Source of the DNA: Halovibrio variabilis
GTDB lineage: Bacteria > Pseudomonadota > Gammaproteobacteria > Pseudomonadales > Halomonadaceae
Assembly (NCBI RefSeq): GCF_007991175.1
Contig: NZ_BJXV01000020.1
Span: 1 to 64,000, forward strand
Length of the DNA stretch: 64,000 nt
Direction of reading: 5' to 3'
Shown: positions 33,472 to 41,659 of the stretch, in pieces
How the letters are laid out: the number at the start of each line of letters is the position of its first letter
Numbering within the stretch: the stretch's first letter is position 1
The notes under the pieces: generated by a model
What the model saw: the letters and a program-made list of their open reading frames with translations, nothing else
Database searches by the model: none
What the model was told of the DNA's origin: nothing
Translations under genes and position numbers: made by a program

Positions 33472-35052
33472 TTAGTCGTCGCTGCTGTCAATCACAAGAT
33501 CGCCCAGGTATGGGAAATCAAGGGCATTGACCACCGGCTCGATATTAACCCCGTCGGTGGCGGCGTAGGCAAGGTTCTGCCAATGCAGTGTGATATAACC
33601 GACGTCTTCGTAGAGCATGGCTTCGGCTTCACGCAGCATCTCATTGCGTTTTTCCAGATCGGTTTCGCTATCCGCCGCGGTGACCAGGGCATCGATCTCT
33701 TCGTTGCAGTAGCTGCCGTAGTTGTACTGACCGGCACCGGTCTCTTCATCAATGCAGAAGGTTAGATATTGGAAAAAGTTGGCGGTGTCTTCGGTGTCGG
33801 CGTGCCAGCCGATCATCGCCATATCAGACTCACGCGTATCGTACTCAGGCCAATATTGGGCCAGTGGCATGGTGCGCAGGTCAACGTCAATGTTGATTTG
33901 GGCCAGCATGTTCGATACCGCTTGGGCAATCTGCGCATCGTTCACGTAGCGGTTATTCGGGGCGATCATTTCAATGCTGAAGCCGTCTTCGTAGCCCGCT
34001 TCGGCCATTAGCTCCTGGGCACGCTCAATATCGTAGCGTGGTGTTAAATCCGGGTTATGGCCGGAGTAACCTTTGGGTGACATCTGTCCGGCTGGATTCG
34101 CGAAGCCGCGCATTAGGCGGTCGGCAATGGCCTCTTGGTTAATGGCTAGATCAACCGCTTGGCGAACGCGGGCATCCTGGAAAGCCTCGACGCGTTCTTC
34201 GTTCATTTGAAAGCCAATAATGCGCGTACCGTCAACCGTGACTAGATTGACATCATCGGCTTCACGTACGCGCTCCAAATCGTTGGGCGGAACGGCGTCA
34301 ATGAAATCGACGCCACCCGAGAGCAGTGCGGCTACCCGTGAGGCGTTCTCGGCGATGGGTGTTAGCACAATCCGAGAAACGTTGCCTTCGCTTTCGGTAT
34401 CCCAGTAATCTTCAAAGCGTTCAAAATCTACCCGTACACCCTGGCGACGGTCGGTGACGATGAACGGACCGGTACCGGATACGTTGCGCGAAGCAAAGGA
34501 ATTTCCAGCCTTAACGATTTCAGCTTTGTCGCTGCCGTCGTCGGTTTCACCGCTGTAGAACTCGCTATCCATCGGAAAGATGTAGGTCGCCAGGTTAAGT
34601 AGCAGCGGGTAAGGCTCGGTGGTGACGATCTCAACGGTGTAGTCGTCAACCGCTTCGGCGCGGGCCACCGGTTCAAAAATGGCCCGGTAGTCAGGGCTTT
34701 CCTTTAAGCGCTCAATGGTCCATACCACGTCTTTAGCGGTGAACTCGTTGCCGGAGTGGAAGGTAACGCCTTCACGCAGCGTCATCCGCATAGTCGTTTC
34801 GTCAACCTGCTCCCACTCGGTGGCCAAGCGTGGCTCAAATTCGAAATCTTTGGTCCAACGAATAAGCGGATCAAAAGCCATATGGGAGAAGCGTAGCACG
34901 CCGCCAGAGAGCTGTTCATGCAGATCGAGTGTTTCCGGGTCAGCGGAATAACCAATGCGCAGGGTTTCAGCGCTTGCGGCCATCGGCAGCAACGTCGTAC
35001 CCGCCACCACGGCACCGATAACGGAAGCCAGTAAGGTCTTCTTGAGCGTCAT
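33472..35052 (-). CDS. dppA: Periplasmic peptide-binding protein (DppA type)
   Basis: The 526-residue precursor has a Sec signal peptide (MTLKKTLLASVIGAVVAG...AASA) and a mature protein opening ETLRIGYSADPETLDLHEQLSG, a family 5 solute-binding fold. Conserved features include DPLIRWTKDFEFEPRLATEW and LREGVTFHSGNEFTAKDVVWTIERLK. AGGGAA precedes the ATG at 35052, which is preferred over one at 35085. It captures peptides or similar solutes for DppBCDF. The exact ligand cannot be assigned, since nickel, heme, glutathione and opine binders belong to the same family. The linked pepQ supports small proline-containing peptides. Confidence 0.9.
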   Translation of the reverse strand: MTLKKTLLASVIGAVVAGTTLLPMAASAETLRIGYSADPETLDLHEQLSGGVLRFSHMAFDPLIRWTKDFEFEPRLATEWEQVDETTMRMTLREGVTFHSGNEFTAKDVVWTIERLKESPDYRAIFEPVARAEAVDDYTVEIVTTEPYPLLLNLATYIFPMDSEFYSGETDDGSDKAEIVKAGNSFASRNVSGTGPFIVTDRRQGVRVDFERFEDYWDTESEGNVSRIVLTPIAENASRVAALLSGGVDFIDAVPPNDLERVREADDVNLVTVDGTRIIGFQMNEERVEAFQDARVRQAVDLAINQEAIADRLMRGFANPAGQMSPKGYSGHNPDLTPRYDIERAQELMAEAGYEDGFSIEMIAPNNRYVNDAQIAQAVSNMLAQINIDVDLRTMPLAQYWPEYDTRESDMAMIGWHADTEDTANFFQYLTFCIDEETGAGQYNYGSYCNEEIDALVTAADSETDLEKRNEMLREAEAMLYEDVGYITLHWQNLAYAATDGVNIEPVVNALDFPYLGDLVIDSSDD

Positions 35053-35084
35053 ATTCGTTCCCTTGGATCGTTGTTTATTGTTCA

Positions 35085-35130
35085 TTTTACTGGCGACCTC
35101 CCGCGTAAAATGTAGAAAATGCCAGTAAAA
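35085..35130. promoter_or_regulatory. Inverted repeat in the dppA leader region
   Basis: TTTTACTGGC (35085-35094) and GCCAGTAAAA (35121-35130) are perfect 10-bp arms 26 bp apart, about 33-78 bp upstream of the dppA start. It may be a looped operator or an RNA stem in the 5' leader controlling the peptide-uptake operon. The LysR regulator in the operon is a candidate binder (inference). Confidence 0.45.
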
Positions 35131-35339
35131 CAGACACGGTCAGCTGGTAAGCTGTGTTTGCAACATACGCCTACAGCTTAGGTTAACAACATAGAGAATG
35201 CCTATCGCGACATACAATCGAAATAATGACAGGCATCATTCGTCTGCTAAATGACAAGGCTTATAGCGGCACATTAGGTATTTGTTTTTAGACTAAAGTA
35301 GCAATTTAGAGAGCTGGTAAAGTCGACGGGAGACACCGC

Positions 35340-35858
35340 ATGTGGAAACAAATTGGGGTAGCGTTAATCGCTTCTTGGCTGCCTGTCAGTGGTTTTGCCA
35401 CTGAGCCTGCCGATCAACCCAACCCTGAAATAAAAGGGACGTTGGATGGTGAACGACGCGAGTGGTTTATTTTAAGTCATGGCGATGACTCAAATGCCTC
35501 ATTTGTCGAGTTAGGCGACGATATCACTATTGATATCACTGGCTCCGTTGATGATGAGGCGTGGGAGGGTGAAGAGGCGCTCTCGATTAGCCTGACCGTT
35601 AATGAAGGGCAGTTGATCAGCGCGGTGGTACTTCACTCTATTGGGACTACTGTTTCCCCGCCGCTATTCACCTCTGAAGGCGGAGACGTTGCAGTAACAC
35701 TAACTCACTATGAACGTACCAGTCATACGGTTCACGTGGCTGGAAAAATAGAGGGGTTGCTGGCGCTGCAAGTCGAGCTGGGAGAATCACCAAGCCAGGA
35801 AGAGGGCATTGAGATTGACGTGGCGTTCGATGTGGAGGCACAAAAAGTAGAGTTCTAA
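35340..35858 (+). CDS. Secreted acidic protein of unknown function
   Basis: The 172-residue product begins MWKQIGVALIASWLPVSGFA, a Sec signal peptide. The mature part is very acidic and predicted mostly beta-strand (EWFILSHGDDSNASFVEL, DITIDITGSVDD, ALSISLTVNEGQLISAVVLHS, TVHVAGKIEGLLALQVEL). I recognise no family. The acidity fits a periplasmic protein of a halophile. It stands alone between the divergent dppA and the convergent glutaredoxin-like gene, with a 24-bp palindrome just after its stop. Confidence 0.7.
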   Translation: MWKQIGVALIASWLPVSGFATEPADQPNPEIKGTLDGERREWFILSHGDDSNASFVELGDDITIDITGSVDDEAWEGEEALSISLTVNEGQLISAVVLHSIGTTVSPPLFTSEGGDVAVTLTHYERTSHTVHVAGKIEGLLALQVELGESPSQEEGIEIDVAFDVEAQKVEF

Positions 35859-35862
35859 ACCT

Positions 35863-35886
35863 CCAGGTCGACGTACGTCGACCTGG
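35863..35886. terminator. Perfect 24-bp palindrome between convergent genes
   Basis: Positions 35863-35874 (CCAGGTCGACGT) and 35875-35886 are exact reverse complements with no spacer. It lies just after the secreted-protein stop and about 40 bp before the end of the opposite glutaredoxin-like gene. No T-tract follows on either side, so intrinsic termination is uncertain. It could be an RNA 3'-end structure or a binding site. Confidence 0.5.
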
Positions 35887-35923
35887 TGATAAGGCCTCAG
35901 TGGCCACTCGTATTAATCAACTG

Positions 35924-36325
35924 TTAAACAGAGGTTGCTTCACCAAACTGCTTTTGCAACCAGGCAATAATGGTATCGGACTCGTACATCCACTCCTCGC
36001 GCCCATCGTCATGGGTAATTTTCAAGCAGGGGACTTTGACTTTACCGCCGCCTTCCAACAGCGCCTGTTTGTGGTCAGGGTCGAGCTGGGCATCGCGCCG
36101 CTCAATGTTTAAGCCTAAGCGCGCCATCTCTTTACGTACTTTGATACAAAACGGGCAGGTGCGGAATTGGTACAGCGCAAGCTTCTGGCACGCTTGATCC
36201 ACCTTGGCCTGTTCTTCAGCCGTACGCTCAACGGATTTAGGTGTGGAGAGCTTCTCGGAAATCAGCATGACCGGAGCAAGCACCAAGCGAAGGCCACGGA
36301 AAAAATAGCGAATTAAAACGCGCAT
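35924..36325 (-). CDS. Glutaredoxin-fold (GST N-terminal-like) protein
   Basis: The 133-residue protein has an N-terminal hydrophobic/basic segment (MRVLIRYFFRGLRLVLAPVMLI) that may anchor it to the membrane, then a thioredoxin-like domain with YQFRTCPFCIKVRKEMARLGL, a CPFC redox pair, the cis-proline in KVKVPCLKI and ESDTIIAWLQKQFG as the final helix. This layout is that of small glutaredoxin/GST-N proteins common in marine gammaproteobacteria. It may reduce disulfides or glutathione adducts near the membrane (inference). AGGAG precedes the ATG at 36325. A longer frame to 36394 is unlikely. The stop falls in the word CTGTTAAACA. Confidence 0.85.
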   Translation of the reverse strand: MRVLIRYFFRGLRLVLAPVMLISEKLSTPKSVERTAEEQAKVDQACQKLALYQFRTCPFCIKVRKEMARLGLNIERRDAQLDPDHKQALLEGGGKVKVPCLKITHDDGREEWMYESDTIIAWLQKQFGEATSV

Positions 36326-36580
36326 CGTAAGGCTCCTATGGCTGATGTTGGGGATGATATCAGCATGACGAGTGGAAAAGGCCACCATGGCCAATCAATA
36401 AACACTGACCGCATCCTGCAACAACTGAAGGAATTTGTCACTTGAGGGCCGTTTTGCCAGCGCTTATAGCGTTGAGGTGATGAGCAAGTAGCGTCAACAT
36501 GCTAGGCTAGATAGCTATTTTTACGCCATTTTTTTGGCTTTTATTGAATGAGTTTACCGGCTACTGAAAGGGCAAGAGCC

Positions 36581-37987
36581 ATGCATCTACATATTATGGG
36601 TATCTGCGGCACCTTTATGGGCAGCCTGGCCCTATTGGCGCGCGAGCTAGGGCACCAGGTGAGCGGCTCTGACCAACATGTTTACCCGCCCATGAGTGTC
36701 CAGCTAGTAGAGGCGGGCATTACCTTAATGGAGGGTTACCACGCCGAACATCTATCGCCAGCAACCGGTCCTGTGCCTGATCTTGTGATTGTCGGCAATG
36801 CAATGTCGCGCGGCAATGAAGAGGTTGAGGCGCTACTCAATAGCGGCCTGCCGTATACCTCGGGAGCGCAGTGGCTGGCGGAACACGTACTGCCCGGTCG
36901 GCGGGTGATTGCGGTGGCAGGTACTCACGGCAAAACCACCACCGCGAGCGTGTTGGCTTGGCTGTTAGAAAGTGCCGGGCTGGCGCCAGGGTTCTTAATC
37001 GGTGGGGTACCGCGTAATTTTGGCGTGTCGGCGCGGCTAGGCGATCCCCAAGCGCCGTTTGTAGTCGAAGCCGATGAGTACGACACTGCCTTCTTCGATA
37101 AACGCTCCAAATTTGTTCACTATCGTCCGCATATTGCCATCCTCAACAACCTTGAGTTTGACCACGCCGATATTTTTCCCGATCTAGCCGCTATTGAACG
37201 CCAGTTTCATCACTTAGTGCGCACCGTGCCGAGTCAGGGCCACTTGTTAGTCGCCGATGAGCAGCCCGCGCTTGAACGGGTACTTGCCCAGGGCGTTTGG
37301 ACGCCGGTGGCGCACTTTGGCGACCAGGCCGCAAGCGCATGGCAGCTTAGACTAGAGCGCGACGACGCCAGCCGCTTCCAGGTAATTTACAGCGGTGATG
37401 AGCCCGGCCAGGATGAAGACGGGGTCGTTGAGTGGACGCTGACCGGCGAGCATAACGCCCGCAATGCGCTGGCAGCATTGGCGGCAACGCATCGGTGCGG
37501 GGTTGATTTGGCCCGTGGCTGTGCCGCGCTGGCGCGCTTTGAAACGCCCAAAAGGCGCCAGGAAGTGCGCGGTGAAATTAACGGCATCCAGGTCATCGAT
37601 GATTTTGCCCACCACCCCACGGCAATTGCCGCCACGCTGAAAGGGCTGCGTGCGGCGACAACCAAAGGGCGCCTTTTGGCGGTTATTGAGCCGCGCTCCA
37701 ACACCATGCGTTTAGGCGCCCTGCGGGAACGGTTAATTGAGAGCGTGGCTGACGCCGATGCGGTGTTCTGGTTTCAGCCCGCCGGGCTCGACTGGTCGAT
37801 GGACGAACTGGTCGCCACGCAAGGCGATCAGGCGCAGCTATATAGCGATATCAATCGCTTGGTGAACGCAGTGGTCACTCAAGCGTCACCCCTAGACCGC
37901 ATTGTGGTGATGTCCAACGGTGGTTTTGAAGGCGTACACGAACGTTTGCTCGCCGCTTTAGCGTTAGCCAAGGAGGGCAGAGCGTGA
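36581..37987 (+). CDS. mpl: UDP-N-acetylmuramate:L-Ala-gamma-D-Glu-meso-DAP ligase
   Basis: The 468-residue protein begins MHLHIMGICGTFMGSLALLARELGHQVSGSD and has the Mur ligase P-loop VAGTHGKTTTASVLAWLL, ALNNLEFDHADIFPD, and the domain three motif HNARNALAALAA, with KRRQEVRG and DDFAHHPTAI nearby. MICGTFMG at the start separates Mpl from MurC. It rejoins recycled murein tripeptide to UDP-MurNAc. The ATG at 36581 is supported by AAGGGC upstream and by the family start. An ATG at 36548 would add 11 residues. Its stop overlaps the ubiX GTG start by 4 bp, so the two are coupled. Confidence 0.95.
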   Translation: MHLHIMGICGTFMGSLALLARELGHQVSGSDQHVYPPMSVQLVEAGITLMEGYHAEHLSPATGPVPDLVIVGNAMSRGNEEVEALLNSGLPYTSGAQWLAEHVLPGRRVIAVAGTHGKTTTASVLAWLLESAGLAPGFLIGGVPRNFGVSARLGDPQAPFVVEADEYDTAFFDKRSKFVHYRPHIAILNNLEFDHADIFPDLAAIERQFHHLVRTVPSQGHLLVADEQPALERVLAQGVWTPVAHFGDQAASAWQLRLERDDASRFQVIYSGDEPGQDEDGVVEWTLTGEHNARNALAALAATHRCGVDLARGCAALARFETPKRRQEVRGEINGIQVIDDFAHHPTAIAATLKGLRAATTKGRLLAVIEPRSNTMRLGALRERLIESVADADAVFWFQPAGLDWSMDELVATQGDQAQLYSDINRLVNAVVTQASPLDRIVVMSNGGFEGVHERLLAALALAKEGRA

Positions 37988-38649
37988 CAGAGAGAGCCGA
38001 TGCCTCGTTCAAAAAACCGATTACCGTGGCGCTCACTGGCGCCTCAGGGGCGCAATACGGTTTACGCCTGATCGATGTCCTAATCGCCGCCGGTCATGAG
38101 GTATGGGTGATGATTTCGAAAGCGGCGCACATGGTGATTGCCACGGAAACCCCTTTTTCGCTACCTGCACAGCCCCAGCGCTTGGTAGAGGCGTTGAGCG
38201 AACGCAGTAGGGCGCGACCCGGTCAGATTCGCTGCTTTGGCCGTGAAGACTGGATGGCGCCGGTGGCGTCAGGCTCGGGTGCCCCCTCTGCCATGGTGGT
38301 TTGCCCGTGCTCTACCGGCACGCTTTCTGCCGTGGCAACGGGGGCCAGCAATAACCTGATTGAGCGTGCCGCTGACGTGGCGATTAAAGAGCGCCGAACG
38401 CTGGTGCTGGTGCCGCGGGAAAGCCCGCTTTCACCGATTCACCTGGAACACATGCTGGCGTTGAGCCGCTTGGGTGTCGTTATCCTGCCTGCCGCACCCG
38501 GATTTTATCACGGCCCACAACGCATCGATGACCTGATTGATTTTATCGTGGCGCGGATCCTCAACCAGCTGGGAATCGAGCATGCGCTGGTGCCTCGCTG
38601 GGGTGAGGTTGGTAACGCTGCCAATACTCCAGCCGTTAAGGATGACTAA
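37984..38649 (+). CDS. ubiX: Flavin prenyltransferase
   Basis: The 221-residue flavoprotein opens with VALTGASGAQYGLRLIDVLIAAGHEVWVMISKAA, the FMN-binding loop of UbiX/Pad1, and contains GSGAPSAMVVCPCSTGTLSAVATGASNNLIERAADV and LVLVPRESPLSPIHLEHMLALSRLG, all diagnostic. It prenylates FMN with dimethylallyl phosphate to make the cofactor used by UbiD decarboxylase in ubiquinone synthesis. The GTG start overlaps mpl. The mpl-ubiX order is common in Pseudomonas and relatives. The LysE gene begins 3 bp downstream. Confidence 0.95.
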   Translation: MTERADASFKKPITVALTGASGAQYGLRLIDVLIAAGHEVWVMISKAAHMVIATETPFSLPAQPQRLVEALSERSRARPGQIRCFGREDWMAPVASGSGAPSAMVVCPCSTGTLSAVATGASNNLIERAADVAIKERRTLVLVPRESPLSPIHLEHMLALSRLGVVILPAAPGFYHGPQRIDDLIDFIVARILNQLGIEHALVPRWGEVGNAANTPAVKDD

Positions 38650-38652
38650 GCT

Positions 38653-39276
38653 ATGATGTCGTGGGCCACACTTTCGGTTTTTGTGCCAACGTTTTTGTTT
38701 GTTTCGCTGACCCCTGGTATGTGCATGACGCTGGCCATGGTGCTGGGGATGACCCAAGGCGTTAAGCGCACGCTGTGGATGATGATCGGCGAGCTGCTGG
38801 GCGTTGGCTTAGTGGCCGCCGCCGCTGGCGCAGGGGTGGCCGCCTTGATGCTGCGCCAGCCAGAGCTGTTTGTGCTCTTCAAATGGGTAGGCGGTGCTTA
38901 CTTGGGTTATTTGGGCATTATGATGTGGCGCTCACGGGGGCGTATGGCGATTCCCAGTGAGCTGGATACGGGCCCACCGGCAAGCCCCCTGCAGTTAGCC
39001 ATGCAAGGCTTTGTTACGGCGGTGGCTAACCCCAAAGGCTGGGCGTTTTTTATGGTTCTGCTGCCGCCCTTTTTGGACAGTAGCCGCCCCTTGCCAGGCC
39101 AGCTTAGCCTGCTGATTGCGGTGATTTTAACCATCGAGTTCGCCAGCATGCTGGTCTACGCCACTGGCGGCAAAACGCTTCGCAATGTGCTTGGCAAAAG
39201 TGGCAATGTGCGGTTGCTGAACCGCATCGCCGGGACGCTGATGATTGGCGTTGGTCTCTGGTTGGCGCTTGGTTAA
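38653..39276 (+). CDS. LysE-family exporter
   Basis: The 207-residue membrane protein carries the LysE signature SLTPGMCMTLAMVLGMTQGVKRTLWMMIGELLGV and the conserved VANPKGWAFFMVLLPPFLD, with about six helices. The central loop is RSRGRMAIPSELDTGPPASP. The SLTPGMCMTLA motif differs from the SPGPD motif of the exporter at 2297, so the two are distant paralogs and probably move different substrates. It starts 3 bp after ubiX and probably shares its transcript, although no metabolic link is evident. It ends 7 bp before the convergent DedA-PAP2 gene. Confidence 0.87.
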   Translation: MMSWATLSVFVPTFLFVSLTPGMCMTLAMVLGMTQGVKRTLWMMIGELLGVGLVAAAAGAGVAALMLRQPELFVLFKWVGGAYLGYLGIMMWRSRGRMAIPSELDTGPPASPLQLAMQGFVTAVANPKGWAFFMVLLPPFLDSSRPLPGQLSLLIAVILTIEFASMLVYATGGKTLRNVLGKSGNVRLLNRIAGTLMIGVGLWLALG

Positions 39277-39283
39277 TTTACCC

Positions 39284-40681
39284 CTAAACGGGGGGTAACA
39301 GCCCGACACGGGCGCTGATAAGCGCTATCGATGCCACACTGAGCAGATGCCAGGGGCAGGGGCGCAAGCTGGGACGCGGCTGCTGTTGCCAGTGAAGCAG
39401 CGTCAGGGCGCACACCACCAGCCCTAATAGCGCTCCGCCCACCAAGTCACTAAACCAGTGAACGCCCACTACCAGCCGCGAAAACGCCATGGGTAGCGCC
39501 AAGGCTAGGGCGACCCAATAGGCCCAAAAACGTTGTTGATGGGGCATCTCGGCCGCCACGAACGCCGCTGCAAGGCCCAGGAGCACCACGGCGGTTGACG
39601 TATGCGCACTGGGATAGGAAAAAGAGCCGATTAAGTAATCGGGTGTTTCTGGCCGCGGGCGGGCAAAGATGGCCTTCCCTGCGATATTGCACAGCGCCAC
39701 CCCGCTAAAGGCGCCACTCCAGTGCAGTAATGCATCCCAGCGTTTGCGTGTGAGCAGCCATATCGCCCAGGGCAGTACTAGGGCGGTAATGCCTAAGCTG
39801 TCGCCCATACGAGCGAACAGAGTGCCAGCGGCGTAGGCAAGATCACTATGCGCCCAGGTAAACAGGCGTTGCGCGAGTAAGTCGATGGCAAGCGGGCCCT
39901 GATGGGCCATCACGAGCAGTGTCCAGCCTGACAGGCTGCCCAGCGCTATGACCAAAAGCAGCAGCGAAGCCAGCGGCACATCCCCTGATTGGCTCATGGC
40001 GAGCCATGGCCTGCGTAGCAGCGGTAGGCGACGAATGCTTCCGGCAATCGCCCGGTAAAGCCTGCCATGCCGCGAGGCTTGGTGGCGTCCCCAGGAGAAA
40101 ATGACGGCGAGGACAATAATGATAACCGCTAAGGTGAGTAACGCCGCTTCAAGGCCCGGCGGTAGGTTTAAATGCCGCTGCCAGGCGCGTCCCAGCAAGT
40201 AGCCGGGGAGTACATAGGCCGGTGCCCAAAGCGCTGCAGAGGTTAAGTTGGCCCAAATAAACGTCCGTGGTGGCATCCGCATCATGCCAGCGACCAACGG
40301 AATAATGGGTCGTACCGGCCCGACAAAGCGGCCGATAAACACCGACCATATGCCATAGCGCTGAAAGAATCGCGCCCCGCGACCTAACCACTCGGGATGC
40401 TGGGACAGTGGCCAGCGCTGTGTGACCTGTTCGCGATGCTTAAAGCCCAACGCAAAACTGATTCCATCGCCTAAAACAGCGCCTATAAAAGCGGCGCCGA
40501 CTAACCAGGCTAGGCCAATATCCTGATGCCCCGCCAACGAAGCGACCGTGGTTATGAGCATGACGCCGGGTACTAGCAAGCCCACCAGCGCGAGGGATTC
40601 AACTAACGCGATCACTAGTGCCAGGCAAAGTAGTAGCAGGGGTGAGAGCGTTAGTGCAGACAACGTATCGGCGAATGGCAC
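39284..40681 (-). CDS. DedA (VTT)-PAP2 phosphatase fusion membrane protein
   Basis: The 465-residue protein joins a DedA/VTT domain (residues about 20-175, with FIGRFVGPVRPIIPLVAGMMRM and the upstream GDGISFALGFKHRE) to a type 2 phosphatidic-acid phosphatase. The PAP2 motifs are complete: KAIFARPRP (KX6RP), SYPSAHTST (PSAH) and SRLVVGVHWFSD (SRx5HxxxD). DedA proteins flip undecaprenyl phosphate or phospholipid. PAP2 enzymes dephosphorylate undecaprenyl-PP or phosphatidate. The fusion suggests coupled dephosphorylation and translocation of lipid carrier (inference). Similar fusions occur in other proteobacteria. Confidence 0.93.
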   Translation of the reverse strand: MPFADTLSALTLSPLLLLCLALVIALVESLALVGLLVPGVMLITTVASLAGHQDIGLAWLVGAAFIGAVLGDGISFALGFKHREQVTQRWPLSQHPEWLGRGARFFQRYGIWSVFIGRFVGPVRPIIPLVAGMMRMPPRTFIWANLTSAALWAPAYVLPGYLLGRAWQRHLNLPPGLEAALLTLAVIIIVLAVIFSWGRHQASRHGRLYRAIAGSIRRLPLLRRPWLAMSQSGDVPLASLLLLVIALGSLSGWTLLVMAHQGPLAIDLLAQRLFTWAHSDLAYAAGTLFARMGDSLGITALVLPWAIWLLTRKRWDALLHWSGAFSGVALCNIAGKAIFARPRPETPDYLIGSFSYPSAHTSTAVVLLGLAAAFVAAEMPHQQRFWAYWVALALALPMAFSRLVVGVHWFSDLVGGALLGLVVCALTLLHWQQQPRPSLRPCPWHLLSVASIALISARVGLLPPV

Positions 40682-40726
40682 ATGTCTCTCCTGCTAAAAC
40701 AGATGCTAAAATAAACGGTTGCAACG

Positions 40727-41659
40727 CTAAGCATTGGCTAACGCGGAACCGCGTGCTTCAAGGCGCTTTACATAGCGCTCAAAGCTCTCAGCGTGACACG
40801 GCATGCAAGCCGCAATGCGAGCTTCAAGTTGACCGGTTTCTACCAACACGCACTGTGAAAGTGCTCGCTGTAGGCGCTCGCGCACCAGTAGGGCACCGCT
40901 CTCACTGGTATCCGGCAAGACGAGCCAAAACGTGGCGTTATCCGCACGACCCAGTACGTCATGATCGCGACAGCGGCTGTTCACTTCGCTACACAGAGCC
41001 GCTAATAGCGCTGATTGCGCGCGAGGGCCAAACTGCTCCTGGGCCATATCCAGCTGGGGTAAGTGCAGCACCAATACCGCTAACGGCTGATTAAGCATCG
41101 CGGCGCGTTGGTATTCACTGTTAAGGCGCTCCTTTAGTGTATCGATATGGTAGGCACTACAGTCGCTGTCGTTGGGGTCGGTCGCACGCAGTAACGCGCG
41201 ACGGCGCGCGTGTTCCCACCGCGGTAAGGCAAGTAGCAGTGTCAAAGCGACATAGCTGAGAAGGATCGTCGGCGGGGCGCTAGCGACTGCTGGGGATAGC
41301 CACCATACGGGCCCCATCGCGATATTGATCAAAATCGCCGCCCATAGGGGGAGCAGTAAAAAGGCGGCGGTAATCGGTAACCCCAGCCAGATAGGCGACA
41401 CCTGGGGCTGATAGTAGAAGGCGCCCAAGACGACAGAATAGGTACAGCAAAGTAAAATGATACGCGGCAGTTCGGCGGCTAGCCCCTGGCCGAGATGCAG
41501 CAACAGTGCCGCTACCAATAGCAGCGTCGTGAAGGTGGGGATCAGCAAGTCGCGGTACTCCCCCATGGCATATAGCCACATGGCATAGCTGGCCATGAGC
41601 GCGATGCTGACGCCGTAGGCGAGCGTCATCAAACGCTTTGGGGTGCGGTTCTCAGTCAT
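40727..41659 (-). CDS. Membrane protein with a degenerate GGDEF-like domain (second of a pair)
   Basis: The 310-residue protein has about five or six membrane helices (residues 12-145) and a cytosolic C-terminal domain. That domain follows the GGDEF layout (TDPNDSDCSAYHIDTLKERLNSEYQRAAMLNQPLAVLVLHLPQLD ... LLAALCSEVNSRCRDHDVLGRADNATFWLVLPDT). Where active cyclases have DPLTGL and GGDEF, this has DPNDSD and RADNA, so catalysis is not expected. The ATG at 41659 overlaps the preceding gene's stop (ATGA), which sets the start. It probably works with its neighbour as a non-catalytic sensor or scaffold (inference). Confidence 0.75.
   Translation of the reverse strand: MTENRTPKRLMTLAYGVSIALMASYAMWLYAMGEYRDLLIPTFTTLLLVAALLLHLGQGLAAELPRIILLCCTYSVVLGAFYYQPQVSPIWLGLPITAAFLLLPLWAAILINIAMGPVWWLSPAVASAPPTILLSYVALTLLLALPRWEHARRRALLRATDPNDSDCSAYHIDTLKERLNSEYQRAAMLNQPLAVLVLHLPQLDMAQEQFGPRAQSALLAALCSEVNSRCRDHDVLGRADNATFWLVLPDTSESGALLVRERLQRALSQCVLVETGQLEARIAACMPCHAESFERYVKRLEARGSALANA

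Noticed and set aside
40618..41094. A 158-codon plus-strand gene
   Set aside because: It is antisense to the start of the DedA-PAP2 gene and the end of a GGDEF-like gene, both well supported.
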